Assembly (NCBI RefSeq): GCF_900996245.1
Contig: NZ_CAAJGK010000063.1
Location: forward strand, 62,001-126,000
Source of the DNA: Paraburkholderia sp. BCC1886
GTDB lineage: Bacteria; Pseudomonadota; Gammaproteobacteria; Burkholderiales; Burkholderiaceae
Direction: 5' to 3'
Length of the DNA: 64,000 nucleotides
The stretch's first letter is position 1. Each line of letters begins with the position of its first letter. The notes below the pieces were generated by a model, which ran no database searches, was not told the origin of the DNA, and worked only from the letters and a program-made list of their open reading frames with translations. Made by a program: the position numbers and the translations under genes. Of this stretch, positions 1 through 8,478 are shown piece by piece.

Positions 1-203
1 CAGTCGTAACGTTCGAGCGCCGCGGGCGGCGCGACGGTCAACGGCGTGAGCACGCTACCGACGAAAGCCTCGCCGATACCGGTATGCACCGCCGCCATGC
101 CGGGCGAGCGCGCCGCGGCGAGCGCCGGCACGATCTCGTCGAGGTCGCCGCCCAGCGCGTTGATCATGCCGAGCGCGTGGAGATAAACCGGGGGCAGGGT
201 CAT
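1..203 (-). CDS. Beta-ketoacyl-ACP synthase, N-terminal fragment
   Basis: Only the first 67 codons are in the window; the gene runs off the left edge. The readable start, MTLPPVYLHALGMINALGGD, is typical of the small stand-alone condensing enzymes of aryl-polyene-type clusters. These elongate an ACP-bound polyene with malonyl units in the cytoplasm. The ATG shares bases with the TGA of the upstream exporter (ATGA), so translation is probably coupled and the gene belongs to the same operon. The catalytic Cys-His-His triad lies outside the window and cannot be checked. In the E. coli ape cluster this position would correspond to ApeO. Family assignment is good; exact role is inferred from context. 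Confidence 0.75.
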   Translation of the reverse strand, partial: MTLPPVYLHALGMINALGGDLDEIVPALAAARSPGMAAVHTGIGEAFVGSVLTPLTVAPPAALERYD

Positions 204-2638
204 GGGCTGCTCCGTTTCGAGTTCGACGCCGGCATACCGATCGGCGCGAGCAGCACCGCCACCGCGATGCCGAGCGCGAGCGTCGCGCCGAAACTTTTCA
301 ACGCGGGCATGGCACTCATGCCCAGCAAGCCGAACGACAACAAAGTGGTGGCCGCCGACAGCAACACGCCCGTCCACACCGCGCCGAGATCGGCGTGCGC
401 GCGCAGGCAGCCTTCACGCAGAAACACCGCGTAATTGGCGCCGACGCCGAGCACGAGCATCAGCGCGAGCCAGTTGAACAGATTCAGCGGCACCCGCGCA
501 TAACCGAACACGGCGAGCGTCGTGCCCACCGCGAGCAGCACCGGCAAGGTCACGGAGAAACCGCCGCGCGGCCGGTAGCGCCGCATCAGCAGCAACAGCA
601 CGAGTGCCAGCGCACCGCCGAGCCACCAGCCGCTATCCACGCGATACGCGCCGAACAGCGCCGACACACTGGCCGCCTTGTCGACGAAAACGATACCCGG
701 CAACGTATGCGCAATCCCGACGAGGGCCGCTTCGTTGCGTGCGCCGACGCCTTGCGGAACGACCACTGCACCGTAGGTGCGGGTGGCCGGATCCACTTGG
801 CCGAGCCAGAGATGCCGGTACGGCTGCGACCACGGCGCGGCGAGCCACGTGTCGAGACTCATGGGCGCCTGCGGTTTCGCGTAGGCCGCGAGCCATGCCG
901 CTGCCACGTCGTCCTTGAAGCCGGCTTGCGACAGCGTCGCGCGCAACGCGGCCGGATCGCCGAACACGCGCTTGGCGAGCAACGCGCGGTCGGCGTTCTG
1001 CTGTCGCGCCGACGGCACGAACTGCGTGACCGACTGATACCCGCCGAGTGCGTTCGCCGTGCCGTCCAGCGCATCGAGTCGCGCACCCAGCGCTTCGGCG
1101 CGTTGCAGCACCTGCTCCGGGCTCGCGCCGCGCACGACGAAGAACTGCGTGCTGTTATCCGCGCCCACGGCTTGCCGCACGCGGTCCTCCTGAGCGACCA
1201 GCGACGCGTCGCGCTGGATCAGCAGATGGATATCGTCGTCGCCAGTGAGGCGCAGCCAGCCGGGAATCGCCACGGCCAGCAGCAGTGCTGCGACCCACCC
1301 TGCGCGCTTGCCGCCGATCGTCCGCTGCCATACCGCGAGCCAACGCGCCGCGCCGTCGAAGACGCGTTGGGGACTGCGCGCCGGGGCTCGCGTGAGCAGC
1401 GCGGGCAGCAGGCTGAGCACGGAAGCGAACGCCGTCGCAATGCCGACCATCGCAAAGCAGGCAATCTGCTTGAGCGCGGGAAACGGCACCCACGCGAGGA
1501 TCGCGTAACCCAGCAGGCTGGTGGCCAGCGCCACCGTCAACGCGGGACGCACCTCGCGCGCGCCACGCCGCGCGTCCCAGTCGCGCCCGGCGCCGAGATA
1601 CACCACGAAATATTGAATCGAATAGTCGACCGCTTCGCCGATCAGACTCGCGCCGAACACCAGCGTCAACAGATGCAGCTTACCGAACACCAGCAAGGTA
1701 GCCGCAAGCGCACAGACGATACCGAGCGCCGTCGACACGAAGCCAAGCAGCAACAGACGCGGCGAGCGGAACACCCACATCATCAGCAACGCGATGCCGC
1801 AGAGGGACGCAAGACCGATTACATGCACTTCGTGTTCGGACGCGCTGCGCGCCGCCTGCGCGTAGAACACCGCGCCGGTTCGCGCGACCGTTACGTCGGG
1901 GAAGCGCCGCTTCAGCGCGCTTTCGCTTTGCGCCAGCGCGCCCAGCACCGCCCGTTGGGTGGCCGACTCATACGCGGAACCGGCGAGGCTCGTGACGATC
2001 AGCACGCTGGTCGCGCCATCGCGATGCGCGACCAGCAGGTTGTCTTCGACTTCGAGATTCGAGGTGGCGAGCGGCATGGCGTTCAGCCAGTGTTCGAGCC
2101 AGCCGAACGGATCGTCGGCGAGCGACGTGCTCAGGCCGCCGCGCAAGGGGCTGTAGAGCCGTTGGGTCAACGCGTCGCGCAGGGACGCGCCGGCGTTGCC
2201 GCCAGCGCCGGCCAGCGCGGCGCGATCGGCGGGCGTGAGCAGACCGAAGCGGTACGGCGAATAGAGTGCCGCGATTTGCGACAGGTCGAACGGCGGCAAC
2301 TCCGTCGTCACGGAAGCGAACGCACCGCTGGTTCGCAGCGACGCACCGAGTTGCTTCGCCGCCGCTTTCGCCTGCGCATCGTCACGGCTCGTGACGAGCA
2401 ACACCGTGCGATCGCCGAGCGCAGCAGCCAGGGTGTCGACCGCTTTCTCGGCGACGGGATCGGCTTCGGTGGCGGGCAGCAAGGCGAGCAGATTGGTCTG
2501 CAACGGCGACGGCCCCGTGAAGCGCCAGCCGCAGTAGGCGGCCGCGCTCAGTGCGAGCAGCAGCCACACGACGCGCAAAGTCCACGTCTGCCGCGTTTGT
2601 ACCGGCGGCTTTGGCGCGCGCGTTTGCAGCACCTGCAT
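200..2638 (-). CDS. MMPL/RND-type lipid exporter
   Basis: An 812-residue inner-membrane permease of the MMPL/RND class, probably exporting the aryl-polyene lipid made by this operon. One N-terminal membrane helix (about residues 17-37) is followed by a large periplasmic domain, a block of helices with a GEAVDYSIQYF segment, a second periplasmic domain and a second helix block with GVGANYAVFL. This is the duplicated architecture of the family. The start chosen is the ATG at 2638, which shares one base with the TAA of the LolA-like gene; a longer reading frame upstream overlaps that gene and is unlikely. The stop overlaps the ketosynthase start. It matches ApeM in position. The substrate is inferred only from the operon. 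Confidence 0.88.
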   Translation of the reverse strand: MQVLQTRAPKPPVQTRQTWTLRVVWLLLALSAAAYCGWRFTGPSPLQTNLLALLPATEADPVAEKAVDTLAAALGDRTVLLVTSRDDAQAKAAAKQLGASLRTSGAFASVTTELPPFDLSQIAALYSPYRFGLLTPADRAALAGAGGNAGASLRDALTQRLYSPLRGGLSTSLADDPFGWLEHWLNAMPLATSNLEVEDNLLVAHRDGATSVLIVTSLAGSAYESATQRAVLGALAQSESALKRRFPDVTVARTGAVFYAQAARSASEHEVHVIGLASLCGIALLMMWVFRSPRLLLLGFVSTALGIVCALAATLLVFGKLHLLTLVFGASLIGEAVDYSIQYFVVYLGAGRDWDARRGAREVRPALTVALATSLLGYAILAWVPFPALKQIACFAMVGIATAFASVLSLLPALLTRAPARSPQRVFDGAARWLAVWQRTIGGKRAGWVAALLLAVAIPGWLRLTGDDDIHLLIQRDASLVAQEDRVRQAVGADNSTQFFVVRGASPEQVLQRAEALGARLDALDGTANALGGYQSVTQFVPSARQQNADRALLAKRVFGDPAALRATLSQAGFKDDVAAAWLAAYAKPQAPMSLDTWLAAPWSQPYRHLWLGQVDPATRTYGAVVVPQGVGARNEAALVGIAHTLPGIVFVDKAASVSALFGAYRVDSGWWLGGALALVLLLLMRRYRPRGGFSVTLPVLLAVGTTLAVFGYARVPLNLFNWLALMLVLGVGANYAVFLREGCLRAHADLGAVWTGVLLSAATTLLSFGLLGMSAMPALKSFGATLALGIAVAVLLAPIGMPASNSKRSSP

Positions 2639-3330
2639 TACGGCGCTCCGAGCAGCGTGCGCTCGGCCGGCGTCGGTTCGGTCACTGCGACGCTCTTCGT
2701 AAAGTCGAGTTGCGTGATGTCGCCATTCGCGAGCGTGATGCGCAGGCTTTGCAGAAAGTCGCCGCCCTTCATCTGCAAGCTTTTGATGGATTGCGCGATT
2801 TGCGGCTGATTCGGCGTGAGTTGCAGGCGCCACTGCGCCACGCTGCCCTCGGCCTGCACGTCGAATTGCGAGTACAGCGCGGACAGATCGCCGCCGAGCA
2901 TCGCGCGCATCATCTTCGATACTTGGGCGACGCCGCGCGTGCCTTGTGCGCCATGCGTGGTCACGCGCTGACCGTTCGCATTCACTTCGGCCACGCCCGC
3001 ATCGGAGATCACGTAGGTGGCTTTGTACGGCGTGTCGATTTGCCAGAGCACGCCGCGTTCGCGCAGAAACAGCAGCGAGCCGCTGCTGACGAGCGGCTGC
3101 TTCATCGCGGCGAGCGTTTGCGTTTGCGTAAACTGCGCGCGCACGCCTTTGGCTTGCGCCAGATGCGCGGCGATCTGCGAGACGAGCGCGGGATTACCTT
3201 CGGCAGCGGGCGGGGCTTCGGCGGCGTTCGCGTTCTCGGGAATGACGCTCAACGCGCATGAGACGGCCACCGTGGCCACCGTGGCCTTCATCGCGACAAT
3301 GCCTGCAGCGACGATACCGCGGCGTGTCAT
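2638..3330 (-). CDS. LolA-like outer-membrane lipoprotein carrier family protein
   Basis: About 230 residues, with an N-terminal hydrophobic signal segment ending near ENANAAEAPP, then a LolA/LppC-like half-barrel fold. Recognisable features are an early AQFTQTQTL-like strand, an RGVLWQIDTPYKATYVISD segment and repeated beta-rich stretches. Family members ferry acylated cargo across the periplasm. In aryl-polyene clusters this gene (ApeL position) is thought to help move the product to the outer membrane. The start at 3330 forms an ATGA overlap with the thioesterase stop. An in-frame ATG at 3339 is the alternative and would add three residues. Function beyond the fold is inferred from the neighbours. 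Confidence 0.85.
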   Translation of the reverse strand: MTRRGIVAAGIVAMKATVATVAVSCALSVIPENANAAEAPPAAEGNPALVSQIAAHLAQAKGVRAQFTQTQTLAAMKQPLVSSGSLLFLRERGVLWQIDTPYKATYVISDAGVAEVNANGQRVTTHGAQGTRGVAQVSKMMRAMLGGDLSALYSQFDVQAEGSVAQWRLQLTPNQPQIAQSIKSLQMKGGDFLQSLRITLANGDITQLDFTKSVAVTEPTPAERTLLGAP

Positions 3331-3788
3331 CGTGCCCATGCGCGCTCCAGCTTGTCGAACACCACCGGCGGCGAAACGAACTGCAATTCCTGGGTGGCGG
3401 CGTCGACCGCCACCTGGATCGTGTAGCCCTTGGTCAGGCGCGTGCCGGACGCGCAATCGACGATTTCATAGCCTATTTTCAGGCGGTTTTCGTGTTCGAG
3501 CAGTTGCGTGCGCACCTCGATCTGCTGACCGTAAGTCGCGGGCCGCACATACTTCAGATGCGCCTCGACGATCGGCCACAGATAACCGGAAGCCTGCATC
3601 TCGCGATAGTCGTAATCGAACACGCGCAACAGCGCGGCACGGCCGATCTCGAAGTACTTCAGGTAGTGGCCGTGCCAGCATACGTTCATCGCGTCGACGT
3701 CGTGAAACGGCACTTCGACCGTCGCACTGGCTGTCAGGATCTTGCGAGACGCATTGGCGGCGTTCAGTTCAGGTCCGTCCATTGGCAC
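3327..3788 (-). CDS. Hot-dog fold acyl-ACP/CoA thioesterase
   Basis: A 153-residue cytoplasmic protein of the 4-hydroxybenzoyl-CoA thioesterase (YbgC) type. The motif VPFHDVDAMNVCWHGHYLKY carries the conserved Asp and the substrate-binding region of this family near residues 26-45. It presumably releases or edits acyl chains on the cluster's carrier proteins. It overlaps the end of the upstream glycosyltransferase/acyltransferase gene by about 20 bases and its own stop overlaps the LolA-like start, so it sits inside the translationally coupled chain. Position equals ApeK of E. coli. Start could be the ATG at 3788 or the in-frame ATG two codons later. The acyl substrate is not deducible from the sequence. 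Confidence 0.87.
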   Translation of the reverse strand: MPMDGPELNAANASRKILTASATVEVPFHDVDAMNVCWHGHYLKYFEIGRAALLRVFDYDYREMQASGYLWPIVEAHLKYVRPATYGQQIEVRTQLLEHENRLKIGYEIVDCASGTRLTKGYTIQVAVDAATQELQFVSPPVVFDKLERAWAR

Positions 3789-5517
3789 CTCGTTTGGGAC
3801 TGGCCCAGAAATCGAAAAAATTGAACCACTGATACGGCGCCTTGCGACAATAGAATTCGAGTCGCGCGGCGTAACGCTGCGCCCAGCCGGCCAGATGCGC
3901 GGCGCGCTCGCGGCGCGGCAACGCGATGCGCTCGGCGAACGGCTCGAAATACAGCCGGTACCCGTCGCGCTCTTTCAGGCAGAAGAACAGATAGACCGGG
4001 CAGCCCAGCGCATGCGCGAGCACATACGGGCCTTGTGCAAAAGGCGCGCTCGCGCCGAGAAATTGCGCGTCGGTCGTGCGCCCCGTTTCGTGCGCGGGAA
4101 CGCGGTCGCCGACGATCACCAGCAGTTCGCCGGCATCCACACGCTCCTGCATCAGCATGGCCGTTTGCGGACCGAAGTCGCGCACTTCGAGCAGGTGCCG
4201 CGCGAACTCGCTGTTCGCCGAGGCCAGCACGCTGTTAAAGCGCTTCGCGTGCTCCGTGTAGACCACCGCCGTCACTTTTATCCGCGTGTTCCGGGCGGCG
4301 AGCGCGCGGGTCATCTCCAGATTGCCGAGGTGCGCGCCGATCACCAGCGCGCCCTTGCCGCTCGAGGTCAGCGCTTCGAATGCGGTTGGGTCGTCGAAGG
4401 CGATGTCGGCTTTATCGACGCGGCCGGACCAGGCGGCCAGCTTGTCGAAGCCCGATTGAGCAAACGCCAGCATATGGCGATAGGCGGACCACCAGCCGGG
4501 GCGCGGCGTCGTGTGCGGCGCGTTCTGCGGCGTGGCCGCGGCGAGGTGGGCAAAGTAGTTGCCCGACGCCTCGCGCGCGGCGCGGCCGGTCAGCAGAAAA
4601 TACGCGACGACCGGATGCAGCCACAGCGCCGTGAAGCGTCGTCCGAAAAGTTTGCAACTCAGCGCGAGCAGCGACATGCCGAGGTGACTGCCGCGCTCGG
4701 CGACGCGCCACCACGGGCGCCCGGCGGCTTCATCGGACTCGCCGGGTTCGTTGGGCGGCAGTGCACGACGCGGCATCACCTTATGCGCGAGCAGCATCGG
4801 CAGACGCCACAGCATCCCGAACACGAGCCGGGTATGACTGCGGCTGATACGGACGTTGTCCCACAGCACGTCGAAGTGCGAGACGCCGTCGCTGGCATAA
4901 GTGACGCGCGTCGGGATCGACCGGAACGCCGCGCGCCGCCAGTGCAGACGCACCAGAATCTCGATGTCGAAGTCCATGCGCGTCGGCAACGCGACTCTGT
5001 CGATCAGATCGCACACCAGCGCGAGCGGGTAGAGGCGAAAGCCGCACATCGAATCGCGAATGGTCAGCGAAAGCGTTTCGATCCACACCCACACATGTGT
5101 CAGATAGCGGCCGTAGAGGCGGGCTTTGGGCACGCTGTCGTCGTAGACCGGACGGCCGAGAACGACCGCGCCCGGCTCGGCGCGCGCCGCGTCGATGAAA
5201 CGCGGGACGTCGGTCGCGTCGTGCTGGCCATCGGCGTCGATCTGCAAGGCGTGTGTGTAGCCGGCCGCGCGTGCGGCGCGCAGTCCCGCCATCACCGCCG
5301 CGCCCTTGCCGCCGTTTTCCGGCAAGCGCAGCAGCGTGAGTTGCGCCGCGTACTCGCGGGCAAGCGCGGCGAGCACCTGCTGGGTCGGCGCGTCGCTGCC
5401 GTCGTCGACGACGATGATCGGCAGGCCGTGCACGGCCAGGTTGGCCACGGTCGCGCCGATGGCGTCCTTGTGGTTGTAGATCGGAACGACGATGCACGGG
5501 AGCACGTTCACGCTCAT
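3769..5517 (-). CDS. Fused family 2 glycosyltransferase / lysophospholipid-type acyltransferase
   Basis: A 582-residue two-domain protein. Residues about 1-240 are a GT-A glycosyltransferase: VVPIYNHKDAIG near the N-terminus, then VVDDGS and the nucleotide/metal motif DADGQHD. Residues about 290-570 are an LpxL/HtrB-like acyltransferase with GAHLGNLEMTRA and a VGDRVP segment. Such fusions (ApeJ position) are thought to attach the polyene acid to a sugar-bearing lipid head group at the inner membrane. Start at 5517 shares one base with the TGA of the ligase (TGATG). A much longer open frame upstream only overlaps the ligase gene and is rejected. Domain calls are firm, the acceptor lipid is unknown. 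Confidence 0.88.
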   Translation of the reverse strand: MSVNVLPCIVVPIYNHKDAIGATVANLAVHGLPIIVVDDGSDAPTQQVLAALAREYAAQLTLLRLPENGGKGAAVMAGLRAARAAGYTHALQIDADGQHDATDVPRFIDAARAEPGAVVLGRPVYDDSVPKARLYGRYLTHVWVWIETLSLTIRDSMCGFRLYPLALVCDLIDRVALPTRMDFDIEILVRLHWRRAAFRSIPTRVTYASDGVSHFDVLWDNVRISRSHTRLVFGMLWRLPMLLAHKVMPRRALPPNEPGESDEAAGRPWWRVAERGSHLGMSLLALSCKLFGRRFTALWLHPVVAYFLLTGRAAREASGNYFAHLAAATPQNAPHTTPRPGWWSAYRHMLAFAQSGFDKLAAWSGRVDKADIAFDDPTAFEALTSSGKGALVIGAHLGNLEMTRALAARNTRIKVTAVVYTEHAKRFNSVLASANSEFARHLLEVRDFGPQTAMLMQERVDAGELLVIVGDRVPAHETGRTTDAQFLGASAPFAQGPYVLAHALGCPVYLFFCLKERDGYRLYFEPFAERIALPRRERAAHLAGWAQRYAARLEFYCRKAPYQWFNFFDFWASPKRGANGRT

Positions 5518-7253
5518 CACGCGGGCTCCCGATAGACGATCGCACCCGACGCGCAGTCGCGCCCGTTCGTGCGGAACGTGAACTGCACGCGGCGCCGCAA
5601 AGCGTCGTGGGTCAGCGTGAGGTCGAGCAATGCGCCCGGCGTAACCGGCGCCATGAACTTGAGGCGCTCCACCGACGCCACGTTGCGCACCGCCGGCAGA
5701 TGATCGGCGGCCAGACGCACGGCCCAATCCACCTGGACGACGCCCGGCAGAATCGGCAGACCGGGAAAGTGACCGGCGAAATGCACGAGCGTCGGCGGCA
5801 CGCGAAGTTCGTAGTACAGGGTGTCGGCGCAACGGGCGACCGCCAGCACTTCCATGCCTTCGGCGCGCGGCGCGAACGCGGCCGTCAGCGCGGCGACCGG
5901 CAGTTTGCCGCGCGCATCGAACGGCAGGCTCACGCGAAAACGCCAGTGACGCGGCAGCACCACGACGTCGAAGTAATCGGCGAGATGGCGACGCAAGCTG
6001 CGCGCGAGCGGAACGCGGCCCGATTCGCGCAATGCCGCGCTGCCGGCTTCGGTCAGTGCGACGACGGCGCCGATTCTTTCGCGTGCGGTGTTTTCCAGGC
6101 CAGCGTCGGCAGTGGCGTGCGTTCGCGTCGCCAGCAGCACCACGGCTGCCTGCTCGACGAAGGGATGCGCGGCAAGACGCGCTTCGAGTTCGGGCAACGA
6201 CACGCGTTTGCCATCGAGCTTCAGCACGCGGTCGAGCCGCCCTTGCAGACGGAAACGGCCGGCTTCGTCGAACGCGATCCGGTCGTCGGTGCGATGCCAG
6301 TCGCGATGGTCGAGATGCGGCGAGCGGACCATCAACGCGCCGTCGTCGTCGCAACGCACGTCGATACCGTCGACGGGTTGCCAGGCATCGCTGCGATCCT
6401 GACGCCGCCATGCAATACCGCCGGTTTCCGTGCTGCCATAGATCTCGAGCGGCGCGGCGCCGTACGCCTGCGCAAAGGCCTCGGCGGTCTGCAAGGGCAG
6501 CGGTCCGCCCGACGAAAAGAATGCCAGCGGCGCGGGGCCCAATTCGGCGAATCCCGGCAATGCAGGCCAGCGCGACAGTTGCGCGGGCGTCGACACGACT
6601 ACGCTCGCGCCGCACTGCGCGATCTGGCTTTGCAGATGCAACGGCTCGATGCTGATCGCCCGGTCGAAAGCGCGGCCGGCCGCCAGCGGCCACAGCACCC
6701 GGAACAGCAGACCGTAGATGTGATGATGCGGCACGCTCGCAAGCACGGTCGCGTCGCCGAGCAGCGCGCCCCACTGCCGTTCGAGCGTGTGCACTTCGGC
6801 GTCGAATTGCGCGAGGGTCTTGCGGATGGCCTTAGGCTTGCCGCTGCTGCCCGACGTATAGAGCGTGAGCGGCGCTTCGCGGGCGATGGTGAAGCAATCG
6901 TCGAGCGCGTGGGTCGCGTCGAGCGGCGGCGCGATCGACGCCAGTTCGGCGTCGGTCAGGACCGTGTCGTAAGCGTCCGCGAGATCGGCGAGATAGCCCG
7001 GCGTGGCGTTGGCCGGAATCAACGGCTCCTTGCCGGCCGCGAACAGCGCAAACAACGCGCAGGCAAAGTCGAACGGATCGTCGATGCAGACGGCGTAGCG
7101 GCGCGCGTCCTGCATGCGAAGCGACGCGGCGAGGCTCGCCACGCGCGCGCGAAACGCGGCGCGCTCGAGCACCGCGCCGTTATCGCGGCAGACGGGAACG
7201 TGTGCGGTCGCGGCATCGAGCGGCGTCGACAACAACTCGTGCAGCGCGATCAT
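5517..7253 (-). CDS. Acyl-ACP synthetase fused to ApeI-type dehydratase
   Basis: A 578-residue protein. Residues about 1-450 form an AMP-dependent ligase domain: P-loop LTLYTSGSSGKPKAI near residue 128, EIYGSTETGG, and TDDRI plus RLDRVLKLDGKRVS in the C-terminal part. Residues about 460-578 form a hot-dog dehydratase domain with HFAGHFPGLPILPGVVQVDW, the FabA/FabZ-like catalytic His segment. It likely loads the aryl starter acid onto an ACP and dehydrates 3-hydroxyacyl intermediates. In E. coli these are separate genes (apeH and apeI), here they are one polypeptide. The ATG at 7253 overlaps the stop of the membrane-protein gene (ATGA). Confidence 0.88.
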   Translation of the reverse strand: MIALHELLSTPLDAATAHVPVCRDNGAVLERAAFRARVASLAASLRMQDARRYAVCIDDPFDFACALFALFAAGKEPLIPANATPGYLADLADAYDTVLTDAELASIAPPLDATHALDDCFTIAREAPLTLYTSGSSGKPKAIRKTLAQFDAEVHTLERQWGALLGDATVLASVPHHHIYGLLFRVLWPLAAGRAFDRAISIEPLHLQSQIAQCGASVVVSTPAQLSRWPALPGFAELGPAPLAFFSSGGPLPLQTAEAFAQAYGAAPLEIYGSTETGGIAWRRQDRSDAWQPVDGIDVRCDDDGALMVRSPHLDHRDWHRTDDRIAFDEAGRFRLQGRLDRVLKLDGKRVSLPELEARLAAHPFVEQAAVVLLATRTHATADAGLENTARERIGAVVALTEAGSAALRESGRVPLARSLRRHLADYFDVVVLPRHWRFRVSLPFDARGKLPVAALTAAFAPRAEGMEVLAVARCADTLYYELRVPPTLVHFAGHFPGLPILPGVVQVDWAVRLAADHLPAVRNVASVERLKFMAPVTPGALLDLTLTHDALRRRVQFTFRTNGRDCASGAIVYREPA

Positions 7254-7924
7254 GCCGCCTCCGAGCGCGCCGCGCGCGGCAGCACGACCAGATAGCGCCA
7301 CACCACTTCGGCCAGCAACAGCAAACCGATCAACCCGTAGGCAATCGCGCCGTTATAAAGCGACCAGCTTGCCTGACTCCAGTACACCGCCGTATAAGCG
7401 GAAAACGCGCCGTTCAGCGCGAAGAAGCCACACCATACCCACGTTACGCGCCGCGTATGCCGCACTGCCGCCGGCGGCAGATCCGGCTTTCCCAGACGCG
7501 CGAACTTCTCGATCATCGTCGGACCGCCGCCGGTGAGCGTCGCGCCGAACGCGATCAGCAAACCCAGATTGACGAGCGATGGGTACAGACGCAGCAGCAG
7601 TTCGCTGTTGGTCAGCACGATGGCGAGCGACGCGCCGCTCAGCAGCGCGACCACGCCCCAGTCGAGCGCGGACAGCCGCCGCAACGACGTACCGATCACG
7701 CCGCGGCCGACCCAGCGTTGCAGCCACAGCAGCACCAGCAGCAGGCAGCCCGCATAGCGCGGCGCATCCCAGCGCCACGCGCACAGAATCAGCGCGGGAT
7801 AGGCGAGCCTCAGCAGCACCTGCGCGATCGCGCCTGGCCAATGCCGATTCCGATGCTCGCCTGGCGCCGGGACGCCGGTGCCTTCGTCGAGCGTCGCCTG
7901 CATGCGCGGGCGCGTGGCAGGCAT
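7250..7924 (-). CDS. Small polytopic inner-membrane protein (COG4648-like)
   Basis: A 224-residue membrane protein with about six predicted helices. It opens with a polar stretch of about 28 residues and then IAQVLLRLAYPALILCAW. GATLTGGGPTMIEKFARL and an AVYWSQASWSLYNGAIAYG segment are typical of the COG4648 family found in aryl-polyene and xanthomonadin-like clusters (ApeG position). Its biochemical role is not established; assembly or export of the lipid is plausible. Start and stop overlap both neighbours by a base or a few bases (TGATG upstream, ATGA downstream), which supports the chosen start. An ATG eight residues in is a weaker alternative. Confidence 0.8.
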   Translation of the reverse strand: MPATRPRMQATLDEGTGVPAPGEHRNRHWPGAIAQVLLRLAYPALILCAWRWDAPRYAGCLLLVLLWLQRWVGRGVIGTSLRRLSALDWGVVALLSGASLAIVLTNSELLLRLYPSLVNLGLLIAFGATLTGGGPTMIEKFARLGKPDLPPAAVRHTRRVTWVWCGFFALNGAFSAYTAVYWSQASWSLYNGAIAYGLIGLLLLAEVVWRYLVVLPRAARSEAA

Positions 7925-8175
7925 CAGCCTTGGGCCGCCAGCAGCGATTCGACCGCGCCGATCACATCGCCGACCGTGCGCACCGACTTGAACTCTTCCG
8001 GCTTGATGCGGCGGCCGGTCATTTCCTGCAGTTTGATCGCGAGATCGACAGCGTCGATGCTGTCGAGATCGAGGTCTTCGAACAGGTTCGCGTCCGGCGT
8101 CACACGTTCCGGTTCGATCGCGAAGTTGTCTTTGAAAATGACGCGGATGCGTTCAAGAATCTCCGTCTCGGACAC
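7924..8175 (-). CDS. Acyl carrier protein (second of two)
   Basis: An 83-residue acidic carrier protein. The phosphopantetheine attachment Ser lies in DLDLDSIDAVDL near residue 39, the canonical DSxD motif. It is predicted to be four-helical and to carry the growing polyene chain as a thioester. It follows the first carrier gene with only three bases between them, and its TGA overlaps the next start. Tandem carrier proteins are characteristic of aryl-polyene-type clusters (ApeE/ApeF pair). A cognate phosphopantetheinyl transferase is not in the window. Confidence 0.92.
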   Translation of the reverse strand: MSETEILERIRVIFKDNFAIEPERVTPDANLFEDLDLDSIDAVDLAIKLQEMTGRRIKPEEFKSVRTVGDVIGAVESLLAAQG

Positions 8176-8178
8176 GAT

Positions 8179-8478
8179 TTACTCCCCCTTCCTTGTAGTT
8201 TCGCCCGCTGCATTCGTCGCTTCGCGCTGACTTGCCACCAGCGCGGCCAGCGTGTTGATGGAGCGGAAATGTTCGCGCGTGCGTTCGTCGTTCGCTGCGA
8301 TGGTCAGTTGGTAATGCTTGCGCAGCACGATGCCGATTTCGAGCGCATCGATCGAATCGAGGCCAACGCCGTCGGTGTCGAACAGCGGGGCGTCGTCGTC
8401 GATATCGGCAGGGCTCAGGTCTTCCAGATCGAGGGCTTCGATCAGAAGCTGTTTAATTTCCAGTTTTAAAGAATCCAT
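8179..8478 (-). CDS. Acyl carrier protein (first of two)
   Basis: A 99-residue carrier protein with the attachment motif GLDSIDALEIG near residue 42, preceded by an acidic insert DIDDDAPLFDTDGV that the second carrier lacks. The C-terminus extends about 15 residues beyond the usual ACP end and is polar. The gene begins 26 bases inside the acyltransferase gene and is separated from the second carrier by three bases. The two carriers differ clearly in sequence, suggesting different jobs such as starter loading and chain extension, but that division is inference. It corresponds to the first carrier of ape clusters. Confidence 0.92.
   Translation of the reverse strand: MDSLKLEIKQLLIEALDLEDLSPADIDDDAPLFDTDGVGLDSIDALEIGIVLRKHYQLTIAANDERTREHFRSINTLAALVASQREATNAAGETTRKGE

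Noticed and set aside
395-2809. Very long open frame opposite the MMPL exporter gene
   Set aside because: Its translation is Arg/Gln/His-rich with no family features; it is the mirror of GC-biased codons of the exporter.
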